From Azospirillum oryzae (GTDB lineage: Bacteria; Pseudomonadota; Alphaproteobacteria; Azospirillales; Azospirillaceae): a stretch of DNA of 64,000 bases. The notes under the pieces were generated by a model. That model was not told the origin of the DNA, did not search any database, and saw nothing but the letters and a program-made list of their open reading frames with translations. The translations under genes were made by a program, and so were the position numbers. The stretch is from NCBI RefSeq assembly GCF_900177515.1, contig NZ_FXAK01000005.1, positions 132,501-196,500 of the forward strand, written 5' to 3'. Shown here in pieces: positions 8,874-19,152 of the stretch. The number at the start of each line of letters is the position of its first letter. Within the stretch, counting starts at the first letter, position 1.

Positions 8874-9004
8874 CCCTGGGTTCAAGGGACTTGAGTTCAA
8901 GCGAGTTGAGTTCAGGGTGAACGGACCCCCACGCCGCGCGGATGGTGCCCTGCGGTGGATCGGGTGGTCGAGCGGTTCCTTTTGAAGTTTTGCGGAGACG
9001 AGAG

Positions 9005-10297
<1,293 letters not shown>

Positions 10298-10318
10298 CAC
10301 GGCGGGGTTCTGCCAAGC

Positions 10319-10349
10319 AAAAAGGGCCGGCGCTTCGCCGGCCCTTTTT
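10319..10349. terminator. Bidirectional intrinsic terminator
   Basis: GGGCCGGCG (10324-10332) and CGCCGGCCC (10336-10344) form a perfect 9-bp stem with loop CTT, flanked by A5 (10319-10323) and T5 (10345-10349). It lies between the converging purA and SDR genes and can serve both. Confidence 0.92.
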
Positions 10350-10362
10350 CGTTTCTGCGACC

Positions 10363-11067
10363 TCAAACCGATCGCGTCAGCCCGCCATCGACCCGGAGGT
10401 TCTGGCCGGTGATGTAGCCGGCGCCCGGCGAGGCCAGGAAGGCCACCGTCGCCGCGATCTCGTCGCTGCTGCCATAGCGCTGCATCGGCACGCTCTGGCG
10501 CCGTTCCTCCGTCGCGGGCAGGCTGTCGATCCAGCCCGGCAGGACGTTGTTCATCCGCACATTGTCCGCCGCATACTGGTCGGCGAAGATCTTGGTGTAG
10601 GCGGCCAGCCCAGCCCGCGCGACGGCGGAGGTCGGGAACATCGCGCTCGGCTCGAACGCCCAGGCGGTGGAGATGTTGACGATGGAGCCGCCCTTCTGCG
10701 CCACCATGATCGGCGCCACCAGCCGGACCGCCCGCACGACGTTGAGGAAATAGACCTCGATCCCGCGGTGCCAGTCCTCGTCGCTGATCTCCAGCAGGGC
10801 CCCGCGCGGTCCATGGCCGGCGCTGTTGACCAGGGCGTCGATGCGGCCCCAACGCTGCATGGCGGCATCGACCAGCCGCTTCAGGTCGTCGTTGGACTGG
10901 TTCGACCCGGTGACCCCGATGCCGCCCAACTCCGCGGCAAGCGCCTCGCCCTTGCCGGAGGAGGACAGGATCGCGACCTTGAACCCGTCGGCCGCCAGCC
11001 GGCGCGCCGAGGCCGCCCCCATGCCGCTGCCCCCGGCCGTGACGACGGCCACCTTCTCTTCAGACAT
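10363..11067 (-). CDS. SDR-family protein with a degenerate catalytic triad
   Basis: A 234-residue Rossmann-fold protein of the short-chain dehydrogenase/reductase family. The start at 11067 (MSEEKVAVVTA) has GGGAGG upstream. The cofactor motif is TAGGSGMG (residues 10-17, TGxxxGxG-like), followed by NSAGHGPRG (NNAG-like, 81-89). Where the family has Ser...Tyr-x-x-x-Lys, this protein reads Thr134...Ser147-Ala-Val-Ala-Arg151 (FPTSAVARAGLAAYTK), so both the catalytic Tyr and Lys are missing. The C-terminal GYITGQNLRVDGG is canonical. It may bind NAD(P) without the usual chemistry or belong to a divergent SDR branch; substrate unknown. It stands alone between purA and an Rrf2 regulator. Confidence 0.85.
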   Translation of the reverse strand: MSEEKVAVVTAGGSGMGAASARRLAADGFKVAILSSSGKGEALAAELGGIGVTGSNQSNDDLKRLVDAAMQRWGRIDALVNSAGHGPRGALLEISDEDWHRGIEVYFLNVVRAVRLVAPIMVAQKGGSIVNISTAWAFEPSAMFPTSAVARAGLAAYTKIFADQYAADNVRMNNVLPGWIDSLPATEERRQSVPMQRYGSSDEIAATVAFLASPGAGYITGQNLRVDGGLTRSV

Positions 11068-11167
11068 GCCGATCCCTCCCAAACCAATGGTTCGGCCAAC
11101 CATAAGGGGGGCCGCCTGCCGCCTCAAATGCGATTTTAGCGGAGCGGAAGGCAGGGTCGGGAGACGG

Positions 11168-11620
11168 TCAGATGTCGAAGTTGGCGGCGATGCTGCCGGT
11201 GGACTGGCGGTGGCGCAGGGCGTCGGCCAGCGTCCGGTTGTCCAGCACGGAGGCGGTGGCGTCGCGGACCTGCAGCATCAGCCAGCGGACCGAGCAGGTC
11301 TCCGTATCGATGCAGTCCTCGCATGGCTTGAAGGAGCCCTTGCTGGCGCAGGGAAGCGGGGCGAGATGTCCGTCGATCAGGCGAATCACCTCGCCGAAGG
11401 TGATCTGGGCGGCCGGGCGGGCCAACCGGTAGCCGCCGCTCTTGCCGCGCTTGGCGAACAGGATGCCTTCCTTGCGCAGCTCGACCAGGATCGCTTCCAG
11501 GAATTTGCGCGGGATGTTTTCCCTCTCGGCGATGTCGGCGATCAGGATCAGGTCGCCGGTGTCCTTCTCCGCCAGCATGATGAGGGCACGCAACGCATAT
11601 TTGGCTTTCTGCGACAGCAT
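11168..11620 (-). CDS. Rrf2-family transcriptional regulator
   Basis: A 150-residue regulator. A winged helix-turn-helix covers about residues 1-75 (MLSQKAKYALRALIMLA, IPRKFLEAILVELRKEG, RGKSGGYRLARP). It is followed by the Rrf2 dimerisation helix and a cysteine cluster at Cys91, Cys100, Cys103 and Cys109 (CASKGSFKPCEDCIDTETC). The spacing differs from IscR, and the cluster could hold an Fe-S centre or act as a thiol sensor. Sulfur/cysteine-type Rrf2 regulators also have this architecture. Its targets are not evident. The 236-base upstream gap to the divergent metallo-hydrolase presumably carries both promoters. Confidence 0.9.
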   Translation of the reverse strand: MLSQKAKYALRALIMLAEKDTGDLILIADIAERENIPRKFLEAILVELRKEGILFAKRGKSGGYRLARPAAQITFGEVIRLIDGHLAPLPCASKGSFKPCEDCIDTETCSVRWLMLQVRDATASVLDNRTLADALRHRQSTGSIAANFDI

Positions 11621-11876
11621 TCCGGCGGAATCCGTTTTATTGCGGCGACGGCGGTTGGTCCGCCCCGATCTAAAGCTTCGGAGGTTAACATTTCGTACCG
11701 GCGCGGTATTCCACCCAAAGGCGTGTTCCCGCCGGACGCCCGGACCTTAGCCAGTTTCTCCGACCAATGCGACCGGCTTTGCGCGAATGGTTTGCGGCAT
11801 CCGCTGCTGGCGCGCTAAGGTCCCTCTGCCCATAGGGTCATTTAGCCATTTTTCCCGCAGAGCCGAAGGTCAGGAC

Positions 11877-12509
11877 ATGCAGTACGCCATCGTTCCGGTC
11901 ACCCCGTTCCAGCAGAACTGCACGGTGCTCTGGTGCCCCGAGACGATGAAGGGCGCCGCCATCGATCCCGGCGGTGACCTGGACCGCATCCTGGCCGCGG
12001 TGAAGGCGAAGGGCGTGACCCTGGAGAAGGTGCTGGTCACCCACGGCCACATCGACCATGCCGGCGCGGTCGCCGATCTGGCCGACAAGCTGTCTCTGCC
12101 GATCGAGGGGCCGCACCGCGACGACCAGTTCTGGATCGACGGCATGCCGATGCAGAGCCAGATGTTCGGCTTCCCTCCCGTCCGCTCCTTCACGCCCGAC
12201 CGCTGGCTGGAGGAGGGCGACACGGTGACCGTCGGTAATCAGACGCTGGAGGTCCGCCACTGCCCCGGCCACACCCCCGGCCATGTCGTGTTCGTCCACC
12301 GGCCGTCGAAGCTGGCCATCGTCGGCGACGTTCTGTTCCAGGGCTCGATCGGCCGCACCGACTTCCCCAAGGGCAACTACGGCGATCTGATCGCCTCGAT
12401 CCGCGACAAGCTGCTCCCCTACGGCGACGACATCGCCTTCATCCCCGGCCACGGCCCGATGTCGAATTTCGGGGAAGAGCGGCTTTACAATCCGTTCTTG
12501 AACGACTGA
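11877..12509 (+). CDS. MBL-fold metallo-hydrolase, glyoxalase II-like (YcbL/GloB type)
   Basis: A 210-residue metallo-beta-lactamase-fold hydrolase. The zinc motif HxHxDH is seen as VLVTHGHIDHAG, with later ligands in CPGHTPGH, IVGDVLFQGSIGR and FIPGHGP. The N-terminus MQYAIVPVTPFQQNCTVLW, the VLFQGSIGRTDFP stretch and the short length fit the YcbL-like subgroup of hydroxyacylglutathione hydrolases, which hydrolyse thioesters such as S-lactoylglutathione. It lacks the long C-terminal glutathione-binding domain of classical GloB. The start at 11877 matches the family N-terminus and has CAGGA just upstream. Another thiol-ester substrate is possible. Confidence 0.88.
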   Translation: MQYAIVPVTPFQQNCTVLWCPETMKGAAIDPGGDLDRILAAVKAKGVTLEKVLVTHGHIDHAGAVADLADKLSLPIEGPHRDDQFWIDGMPMQSQMFGFPPVRSFTPDRWLEEGDTVTVGNQTLEVRHCPGHTPGHVVFVHRPSKLAIVGDVLFQGSIGRTDFPKGNYGDLIASIRDKLLPYGDDIAFIPGHGPMSNFGEERLYNPFLND

Positions 12510-12535
12510 ACGCCACGCGCCCTCAATCCACCCTC

Positions 12536-13357
12536 TCAATCCACTGCCGGCTCGTCGCCCAGCAGCAGGTCGATGCGGCGGCGTAGGCTGATCAGTTCGC
12601 GGCGCTGCATGTCGTCGACATAGGCGCGGTGCTCGCGCGGGTCGCCCAGCCGGGCGGTCGCGCGGCGCAGCGCGTCGAGGAAGCGGCCGACCGCCGACAT
12701 GGTGCGCAGCGACGGTTCCTTGGCGGCGTCCTTGCGGCTGCGGGCGGCCTGGACGGTGCCGTCGCCGGCCTTCACCTGCTCCCACAGCGCCATCTGCTCG
12801 TCCAGATCCTTGATCCAGGCGATCTCGATCAGGGTGGAGCGGGATACGTCATGATGGGCGGCGGCATATTCCTGCTTGATCGTCTCCGGCAGGCTGTTCA
12901 GCCGCAGGGTGTGGCTGACGTTGCTCTGGCTCTTGCCGATGATGCGGCCGAGCTGTTCCTGGGTGTAGCCGAAACGGTCGATCAGGCGGGACAGCGCCTC
13001 CGCCAGTTCCAGCGCGTCCAGATCGACGCGCTGCACATTCTCCACCAGCGTCAGCTCGTCCGGATTGCCGGAGGTGACCAGCGCGTAGATGGTCGCCAGC
13101 CCCAGCATCTCGTGCGCCCGCAGCCGCCGTTCGCCGGCGACCAGCCGATGGCCGCCCACGACCTCCTGCACCAGGATCGGCTGCTTCAGCCCGTAATGCG
13201 CAATCGAGTCGGCCAGACTCTGCATCTCCTGCGGGTCGAAATGGCGGCGCGGCATGCCCGGATTGCGCATCACCCGTGCGACGTCGAGTTCCAACAGCCG
13301 GGGCGGCTTGCCCGTATCGTCGAACAGATCCGAATGATCGGGTGCGAGCGTCGGCAT
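12536..13357 (-). CDS. ParB/RepB/Spo0J-family protein without a ParA partner
   Basis: A 273-residue protein with an N-terminal ParB/sulfiredoxin-like domain (about 20-115: RRHFDPQEMQSLADSIAHYG, QPILVQ, GGHRLVAGERRLRAHEMLG with the CTP-binding GERRxR box). A helix-turn-helix follows (about 135-185: TQEQLGRIIGKSQSNVSHTLRL). The C-terminal part is rich in Arg. The start is taken at 13357 (MPTLAPDHSDLF); an upstream in-frame extension of 46 residues looks non-coding. Chromosomal ParB lies beside ParA and the origin, but neither is here. This is more likely an accessory ParB-type DNA-binding protein or a relic of a plasmid system. Function unassigned. Confidence 0.87.
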   Translation of the reverse strand: MPTLAPDHSDLFDDTGKPPRLLELDVARVMRNPGMPRRHFDPQEMQSLADSIAHYGLKQPILVQEVVGGHRLVAGERRLRAHEMLGLATIYALVTSGNPDELTLVENVQRVDLDALELAEALSRLIDRFGYTQEQLGRIIGKSQSNVSHTLRLNSLPETIKQEYAAAHHDVSRSTLIEIAWIKDLDEQMALWEQVKAGDGTVQAARSRKDAAKEPSLRTMSAVGRFLDALRRATARLGDPREHRAYVDDMQRRELISLRRRIDLLLGDEPAVD

Positions 13358-13702
13358 GTCCTGTTTCGGTCCCCTGGTCCCCTGTCCGTCCGGCGTCCTT
13401 CCGGTTCCGCAACGGTGCCCGGCGGTCACGGCCCTGTCAACGGTGCAGTGGAAGAAAAGGAGAACATTGCCACTGCGGTTCGCCGGAGCGGGCATTGACC
13501 GATCCTCTCCTACCCTTTCGCCTAGCCCATAGGGTGAATGTCCAATCGAAATACTGGGTGAAAAGGAATCGTCACGGCGTCGTCACCGTTTTGTTAAACG
13601 ATCATTCAAAATCCATTCAGCTGGCGCAATGAAACGTAACTCAGTAGAAAGGGTTTAAGCAGAGCCGAGGAATTGATCCGGCGTCTGTTGGGAGGTCGGT
13701 CG

Positions 13703-14278
13703 ATGTCACTTGCTGAACGCAAGCTTTTTGTCGAGCGCTGGATTCGCTCACCCCTGAAGGTCGCGTCGGTAACTCCAAGCGGACCTGAACTGTGCCGGGC
13801 CATGGCGAAGGCCGCCCAGTGCGATCCCGGTCGCCGCGTCGTGGAACTGGGGCCGGGCACCGGTCCGGTCACCTCCGCGCTGCTGGCCAACGGCGTCACT
13901 CCCGACAATCTGCTGATGGTGGAACTCGACCCCGCCTTCGCCGACCATCTGTCGATCCTGCACCCCAACGCCGCGGTGGTGCGCGGCGACGCCACGCGGG
14001 TCCACCGCATCGTCCAGGCCCATGGCTGGGAGACCTGCGACGCGGTGGTGTCGGGTCTGCCGCTGATCGCCATGCCGCTGTCGGTCCAGGCCCGGATCGT
14101 GCGCGGCGCCTTTTCCGTGCTGGCGCAGGACGGCGTTTTCGTGCAATTCACCTATGGTCCCTTCGCCCCGGTCAATCCGGAATTGATCCGGCGGCTGCGG
14201 TTGAAGCCGCGGCGCCATGCCTGGATCGCCCGGAACCTGCCGCCGGCGTCGGTGTGGACCTTCCGCCGGCTGCCCTGA
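13703..14278 (+). CDS. Class I SAM-dependent methyltransferase, phospholipid N-methyltransferase-like
   Basis: A 191-residue methyltransferase. RKLFVERWIRSPLKVASVTPSG precedes motif I (VVELGPGTGPVT), then LLMVELDPAFADHL (motif II acidic residue), VVRGDATRV, and VVSGLPLIAMPLSV, which resembles the conserved 'SGLPLLS' box of PmtA phosphatidylethanolamine N-methyltransferases; FTYGPFAPV follows. This supports a role in making methylated phosphatidylethanolamine or phosphatidylcholine, common in plant-associated alphaproteobacteria. The ATG at 13703 with GGGAGG 7 bases upstream is chosen over a TTG at 13673. The TPR-methyltransferase gene follows after 12 bases, so they are probably co-transcribed. 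Confidence 0.85.
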   Translation: MSLAERKLFVERWIRSPLKVASVTPSGPELCRAMAKAAQCDPGRRVVELGPGTGPVTSALLANGVTPDNLLMVELDPAFADHLSILHPNAAVVRGDATRVHRIVQAHGWETCDAVVSGLPLIAMPLSVQARIVRGAFSVLAQDGVFVQFTYGPFAPVNPELIRRLRLKPRRHAWIARNLPPASVWTFRRLP

Positions 14279-14290
14279 CGACGAGTCATT

Positions 14291-15619
14291 TTGACCGCTG
14301 ACACTGTATTCGACGAAGCGCGCGCCCTGATCGACGCGCGCCGTTACCGCCCCGCTCTGCGCCTGCTGCGTGGCGCTGCCCTCCCCCACGGGCTGGCCAA
14401 CGGACTTGAGCAACTCCATTTGCTCGGTCTGGCCCATCTCGGCCATCGCGACGCCCCGGCGGCCATCGCCTGCCTGCGCCGCGTCCTGGCCGACCGGCCG
14501 GACGATTCGGAGCTGCTGTCCTCCCTGGCCCGGGCCCATCAGGCCGACAACGCCCCCTTTCCCGCCGTCCGCTGGTTCGAGCGCGCGGCCCGTGTCACGC
14601 CCGGCGACGCGGCACTCACCGCGTCCCTGGCCGGTGCCCTGCGCCGCGACGCCCGCTATGCCGACGCGCTCGCCCTGGCCCGGACGGCGATCCGCAATGG
14701 CGACCACTCGCCCGACATCCGCTATGAGGCGGCGATGGCCGCGGCCTATCTCGGCGAGGATGCGGAGTCGCTGGCCCATTTCGACGCTCTGCTCGCCGAC
14801 GATCCCGAACATGCCGCCGCGTGGTTCGGCAGCCATGCCCAGGCCCTGCACCACCATGGCGCCGAGGATGCCCTGCGCCGCCTGCACCGTGCCACCCGCT
14901 GCGGCGGCGCCAACGGCAAATATTGGGGCTATCTCGCCGCCACCCTGCGGCTGCTTGGCAGCACCGCGGAGGCCGATGCCGTCGAGGCTGCGGAGATCGG
15001 CGACAACCCGAAGCGCCGCCCGCTTCCCGATGGCGCCAGGGCGCTGCTGCCGAAGCTGTCCTCCGATTTCCATCTGTTCGGCAACAGCGGCCGGTTGCTG
15101 CGCCACGCGCTGGCCAGCGCCGCCACGTCCGGCCTGGTGCTGGAGTTCGGCGTGCGGCGTGGCACCTCGCTCGACCACATCGCCGACGCGGCCGGCCAGG
15201 AGGTCCACGGCTTCGATTCGTTCGAGGGCCTGCCGGAGGGCTGGGTCAACTCCCCCCGCGGCGTGCTGACCACCGGCAGTCAGCTGCCGCCGGTGCGCGA
15301 TAACGCCCGCCTGCATGTGGGGTGGTTCGAGGACAGCCTGCCGCCGTTCCTCGCCGCCCATCCGGGACCGGTGCGCTTCGTCAATGTCGACAGCGACATC
15401 TACGCCTCGGCCCGCACCGTGCTGACCGCGCTTGCGGATCGTGTCCGGCCGGGAACCGTCATCGTCTTCGACGAATATATCGGCAACCGCAGCTGGCGCG
15501 ACGACGAGTACCGGGCGTTCCAGGAATTCGCTGCGGAGAATGCGGTGCGGTACGAGTATTTCGCGGCCAGCCCCTACACCAAGCAGGTGGCGGTGCGGGT
15601 GCTGGGGATCGGAACCTGA
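14291..15619 (+). CDS. Tetratricopeptide-repeat protein fused to a TylF-like methyltransferase domain
   Basis: A 442-residue two-part protein. Residues about 1-235 are alpha-helical repeats of TPR type (LHLLGLAHLGHRDAPAAIAC, LLSSLARAHQADNA, ALTASLAGALRRDARYADAL). Residues about 260-440 form a SAM-dependent methyltransferase-like domain: VLEFGVRRGTSLDHIA (motif I), GFDSFEGLPEGW, FVNVDSDIYASA and VIVFDEYIGN. These boxes resemble the TylF/macrocin O-methyltransferase family, which acts on sugars and sugar-containing polyketides. A role in modifying a surface glycan or flagellin glycan is possible but unproven. The start is a TTG at 14291; no nearby ATG exists in frame. It lies 12 bases after the PmtA-like gene and ends at a hairpin. 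Confidence 0.82.
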   Translation: MTADTVFDEARALIDARRYRPALRLLRGAALPHGLANGLEQLHLLGLAHLGHRDAPAAIACLRRVLADRPDDSELLSSLARAHQADNAPFPAVRWFERAARVTPGDAALTASLAGALRRDARYADALALARTAIRNGDHSPDIRYEAAMAAAYLGEDAESLAHFDALLADDPEHAAAWFGSHAQALHHHGAEDALRRLHRATRCGGANGKYWGYLAATLRLLGSTAEADAVEAAEIGDNPKRRPLPDGARALLPKLSSDFHLFGNSGRLLRHALASAATSGLVLEFGVRRGTSLDHIADAAGQEVHGFDSFEGLPEGWVNSPRGVLTTGSQLPPVRDNARLHVGWFEDSLPPFLAAHPGPVRFVNVDSDIYASARTVLTALADRVRPGTVIVFDEYIGNRSWRDDEYRAFQEFAAENAVRYEYFAASPYTKQVAVRVLGIGT

Positions 15620-15628
15620 GCAAGGGCT

Positions 15629-15658
15629 GCGGCAGAGGGGACGATGCCCCTCCGCCGC
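15629..15658. terminator. Hairpin between convergent genes
   Basis: GCGGCAGAGGGG (15629-15640) pairs with CCCCTCCGCCGC (15647-15658), with one A-C mismatch and a 6-base loop. It lies between the TPR-methyltransferase gene and the end of glcB. It has no T-run. Confidence 0.55.
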
Positions 15659-15669
15659 AAATACCAAAC

Positions 15670-17829
15670 TTACCCCGCTGCCTTCACCTGACGGCGACGC
15701 GCGTGCAGGACCGGCTCGGTGTAGCCGTTCGGCTGGACGCGGCCCTTGAACACCAAGTCACACGCCGCCTGGAAGGCGATGCTGCCGTCGAAGTTGCCGG
15801 CCATCGGCTTGTACAGCGGGTCGCCGGCATTCTGCTTGTCGACGACGGCGGCCATGCGCTTCATGACCTCCATCACCTGGGCCTCGGTGCAGATGCCGTG
15901 GTGCAGCCAGTTGGCGATGTGCTGGCTGGAGATGCGCAGGGTGGCACGGTCTTCCATCAGCCCGACATCGTGGATGTCCGGCACCTTGGAGCAGCCGACG
16001 CCCTGGTCGATCCAGCGCACCACATAGCCGAGGATGCCCTGGGCGTTGTTCTCCAGCTCCTGCCGGATCTCGTCCTCCGACCAGTTGGGGCGGTCGGCGA
16101 GCGGGATGGTCAGGATGTCGGACAGGGCGGCGGCCTGACGCTTGGCCAGCTGGTCCTGTACCTCGGCCACGTTCACGGCGTGATAGTGGGTGGCGTGCAG
16201 GGTGGCGGCGGTCGGCGACGGCACCCAGGCGGTGTTGGCGCCGGCCTTCGGGTGGCCGATCTTGGCGACCAGCATGTCGGCCATCAGGTCCGGCATCGCC
16301 CACATGCCCTTGCCGATCTGGGCGCGGCCCTTCAGCCCGGCGCGCAGCCCGACGTCGACATTGTTGTCCTCATAGGCCGAGATCCACTTGGTGGCCTTCA
16401 TCGCCGCCTTGCGGACGACCGGGCCGGCCTCCATCGAGGTGTGGATCTCGTCGCCGGTGCGGTCCAGGAAGCCGGTGTTGATGAACACCACACGGTCCTT
16501 GGCGGCGCGGATGCACTCCTTGAGGTTGACGCTGGTGCGGCGCTCCTCGTCCATGATGCCGACCTTGAGGGTGTTGCGGGCCATGCCCAGCAGATCCTCG
16601 ACGCGGCCGAACAGCTCGTCGGCGAAGGCGACCTCTTCCGGCCCGTGCATCTTCGGCTTGACGATGTAGACCGAGCCGGCGCGGCTGTTGCGCAGGGCGC
16701 CGTTGCCCTTCAGATCGTGCAGCGCGATCAGCGAGGTGAAGACGCCGTCCAGGATGCCTTCCGGCGCCTCGCTGCCGTCGGACAGCTTGACCATGTCGAT
16801 GGTCATCAGATGGCCGACGTTGCGGACCAGCAGCAGGCTGCGGCCATGCAGGGTGACGCTGCCGGTCGGCGTGGTATAGACGCGGTCGGGGTTCAGCTTG
16901 CGGACGACGGTCTTATCGCCCTTGGGGAAGCTGGCCTCCAGCGTGCCCTTCATCAGGCCCAGCCAGTTGCGGTAGGCGACGACCTTGTCCTCCGCATCCA
17001 CGGCGGCGACCGAATCCTCGCAGTCCTGGATGGTCGACAGCGCCGCTTCCAGCACCACGTCGGCAACGCCGGCCGCGTCGTCCTTGCCGATTACGCTGTT
17101 GCGGTCGATGCGGATTTCGATGTGGGTGCCGTTCTGGACCAGCAGCACGGCCGATGGCGCCGCCGCCTCGCCCTGCCAGCCGACGAAGGCGGCCTTGTCC
17201 TTCAGGCCGGTCTTGCCGCCGCTCTTCAGCGTCACCGCCAGCGTGTCGCCCTCGACCGCATAGCCGGTGGCGTCGGCATGGCTGCCTTCGGCCAGCGGAA
17301 CGCTGTCGTCCAGGAACTTGCGGGCCCAGGCGATCACCTGCGCGCCGCGGGCGGCGTCATAACCGCCGGGCGCCGGGGTGCCCGGAATGGCGTCGGTGCC
17401 GTACAGCGCATCGTACAGGCTGCCCCAGCGCGCGTTGGCGGCGTTCAGGGCATAACGGGCGTTGGTGATCGGCACCACCAGCTGCGGGCCGGCGAGATAG
17501 GCGATTTCCGGATCGACATTGCCGGTGCCGACGGTGAAGTCATCGCCCTCCGGCACCAGATAGCCGATCTCGCGCAGGAAGGACTCGTATTCGGACTGGT
17601 CGAAGACCTTGCCGCGGCGGGCGGTATGCCACGCGTCGATCTGTTCCTGCAGGCTGTCGCGCTTGTCCAGCAGAGCCTTGTTGCGCGGCGCCAGCTCGTG
17701 CAGGAGCTGGTCGAGGCCGGTCCAGAGACGGTCGGCGTCGACACCGGTCCCCGGCAGCGCCTCGTCATTGATGAAGTCGTACAGCGGTTGGGCGATTTCG
17801 AGGCCGCCACGGCGGATCCAGTTGCTCAT
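15670..17829 (-). CDS. glcB: Malate synthase G
   Basis: A 719-residue protein, close to the roughly 720 residues of the G isoform and far longer than malate synthase A. It condenses glyoxylate with acetyl-CoA to malate in the glyoxylate shunt and glycolate use. G-type segments include [25 protein letters not shown] text ([16 protein letters not shown]), [27 protein letters not shown] and [22 protein letters not shown]. The N-terminus [20 protein letters not shown] also fits the family. It is monocistronic, with hairpins or gaps on both sides. No isocitrate lyase is in the window. Confidence 0.97.
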   Translation of the reverse strand: MSNWIRRGGLEIAQPLYDFINDEALPGTGVDADRLWTGLDQLLHELAPRNKALLDKRDSLQEQIDAWHTARRGKVFDQSEYESFLREIGYLVPEGDDFTVGTGNVDPEIAYLAGPQLVVPITNARYALNAANARWGSLYDALYGTDAIPGTPAPGGYDAARGAQVIAWARKFLDDSVPLAEGSHADATGYAVEGDTLAVTLKSGGKTGLKDKAAFVGWQGEAAAPSAVLLVQNGTHIEIRIDRNSVIGKDDAAGVADVVLEAALSTIQDCEDSVAAVDAEDKVVAYRNWLGLMKGTLEASFPKGDKTVVRKLNPDRVYTTPTGSVTLHGRSLLLVRNVGHLMTIDMVKLSDGSEAPEGILDGVFTSLIALHDLKGNGALRNSRAGSVYIVKPKMHGPEEVAFADELFGRVEDLLGMARNTLKVGIMDEERRTSVNLKECIRAAKDRVVFINTGFLDRTGDEIHTSMEAGPVVRKAAMKATKWISAYEDNNVDVGLRAGLKGRAQIGKGMWAMPDLMADMLVAKIGHPKAGANTAWVPSPTAATLHATHYHAVNVAEVQDQLAKRQAAALSDILTIPLADRPNWSEDEIRQELENNAQGILGYVVRWIDQGVGCSKVPDIHDVGLMEDRATLRISSQHIANWLHHGICTEAQVMEVMKRMAAVVDKQNAGDPLYKPMAGNFDGSIAFQAACDLVFKGRVQPNGYTEPVLHARRRQVKAAG

Positions 17830-17988
17830 CTCGTTGCGTGTCCCATTCTCTTGCGCTCGGTTCGCAGACTCCTCTCCGGGAGTCTTGGTTCATCGGTTAT
17901 CGCGTCTTCCGATTGACCCGGTCAACACAATGTCGCACCGCAGCGTATGGAGAAATGGTAGCAGGCGGCCTATCCCGGTCAGCCGCGC

Positions 17989-19152
17989 TCAGGCCAGCAG
18001 ATTCAGCGCCGCGGCCGGCTGGACGCCCGAATCGGCGGCCCCCGAATCGGCAGCCCCCGAATCGGCAGCCGGTGGCAGGACCGGCATCTCCGCGCTCTCC
18101 GCATCGCCGCCGGCGAGCAATCCGGCCACACCAAGCTCCTTGCTGGACCCGAACGCCGCGGCGCGCAGGCCGTTGACCTCCTTCTGTGCCGCCTCCACCA
18201 TCTTGTCGTCGGCCTTGAAGCCTTCCCGCCGCTCGCGCCGCCGCTTTTCGGATTCGTCCAGCAGGTTGGCGGCCTTCGCCTCGCCGATGATGCGCTTGGA
18301 GGTGGCGAGCACCCCCTCCACCCGCTGACCGAAGGCGTCGGCCTCGCGATAGCGCGACATCTTCATGGCGTTGTCGGCCATCAGCTGCTGGATCATCGCG
18401 CTGCGGCCGCCGGTACCGGTCGTCGCGGCGGAGGCCGGGTCGACCCCGACCAGTCCGCCCTCGCCTAAGCCGGACAAAACATCCTCCACCAGCCGTGCGA
18501 TGTCGTCGGGCAGCGCGCCGTCCTGGGCCGTCACTCCAGCGGCCGAATTCGCCGCCGCTCCGGCATCCGCTGCCATCAGGTCGGCGGCACTCTCCGCCGA
18601 AGCTCCGTCACCCGTCGAAATGCCAATGGTCAGCGTCACCTCGGTCTGCTGCAGGGTCAGGCTGATGCTGCTGCGGGTGATCGTCGTCTCCGACGACAGC
18701 ATCGATCCGCCGGTGGCGGCACCGGCATCGCCCGGAAGCCCCATCTCCGCCGCGGCCTTGATGCCGGCACCATATTCCTTGGCGGCGCGCCCGGCCTCAC
18801 GCGCCAGCAGCGCCGCCTCCCGCGCCAGGGCGGCCAGCTTCTGCGGATCGCCCTGGGCGAAGCGCATCGCCAGTTTCAACTGCTCGATCTTGCGTTCCAC
18901 CTGCTCCAGCCGGGCGGCGGCAGCCTCCTTGGGTCCGCCGACGCGCCGGGCCTCCTCCAGCGCCGCCCGGGCGGAGGCGTGGTCGCTCTGCCATTTGGCG
19001 GAGGGCTGCATCAGCGTCTGCGCCCGCTCCGCCTTCTGGGCGAGCTGCCCCTGGGCGTCCTTCGCCTGAAGGTCTTTTTCCCACGGCTTCTTCGCCTGCT
19101 GCAGCCGAAAAAGTCCGGCCTGTCCGTCGGCCACCACGCTGAAAACGCTCAT
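17989..19152 (-). CDS. Uncharacterised coiled-coil, Ala-rich protein
   Basis: A 387-residue protein I do not recognise. It opens MSVFSVVADGQAGLFRLQQA and then carries a long charged, helical region (about 25-135: KAERAQTLMQPSAKWQSDHA, ARLEQVERKIEQLKLAMRFA, REAALLAREAGRAAKEYG) that looks like coiled coil. A beta-type patch of alternating Thr/Ser/hydrophobic residues follows (about 150-180). Next come an Ala/Gly-rich stretch, another basic helix (SEKRRRERREGFKADDKMVE) and a repeat-containing tail (GAADS repeated). There is no signal peptide or transmembrane segment. Codon use fits neighbouring genes, so it appears real. It faces away from the stress cluster at 19.4 kb and could share its intergenic promoter region. 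Confidence 0.7.
   Translation of the reverse strand: MSVFSVVADGQAGLFRLQQAKKPWEKDLQAKDAQGQLAQKAERAQTLMQPSAKWQSDHASARAALEEARRVGGPKEAAAARLEQVERKIEQLKLAMRFAQGDPQKLAALAREAALLAREAGRAAKEYGAGIKAAAEMGLPGDAGAATGGSMLSSETTITRSSISLTLQQTEVTLTIGISTGDGASAESAADLMAADAGAAANSAAGVTAQDGALPDDIARLVEDVLSGLGEGGLVGVDPASAATTGTGGRSAMIQQLMADNAMKMSRYREADAFGQRVEGVLATSKRIIGEAKAANLLDESEKRRRERREGFKADDKMVEAAQKEVNGLRAAAFGSSKELGVAGLLAGGDAESAEMPVLPPAADSGAADSGAADSGVQPAAALNLLA
18026..18070. repeat. Three tandem 15-bp units inside the coiled-coil protein gene
   Basis: CCCGAATCGGCGGCC, then CCCGAATCGGCAGCC twice (18026-18040, 18041-18055, 18056-18070). The unit keeps frame and encodes repeated Gly-Ala-Ala-Asp-Ser near the C-terminus. 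It could vary in copy number by slippage. Confidence 0.9.

Noticed and set aside
8890..8916. Direct repeats of TTGAGTTCA between hisZ and purA as an operator
   Set aside because: Two short imperfect copies with no promoter elements in register; likely chance or a small duplication.
12536..13357. Evidence for a plasmid or chromosome origin (ParB)
   Set aside because: No ParA, no parS or DnaA-box cluster seen; neighbours are housekeeping genes.
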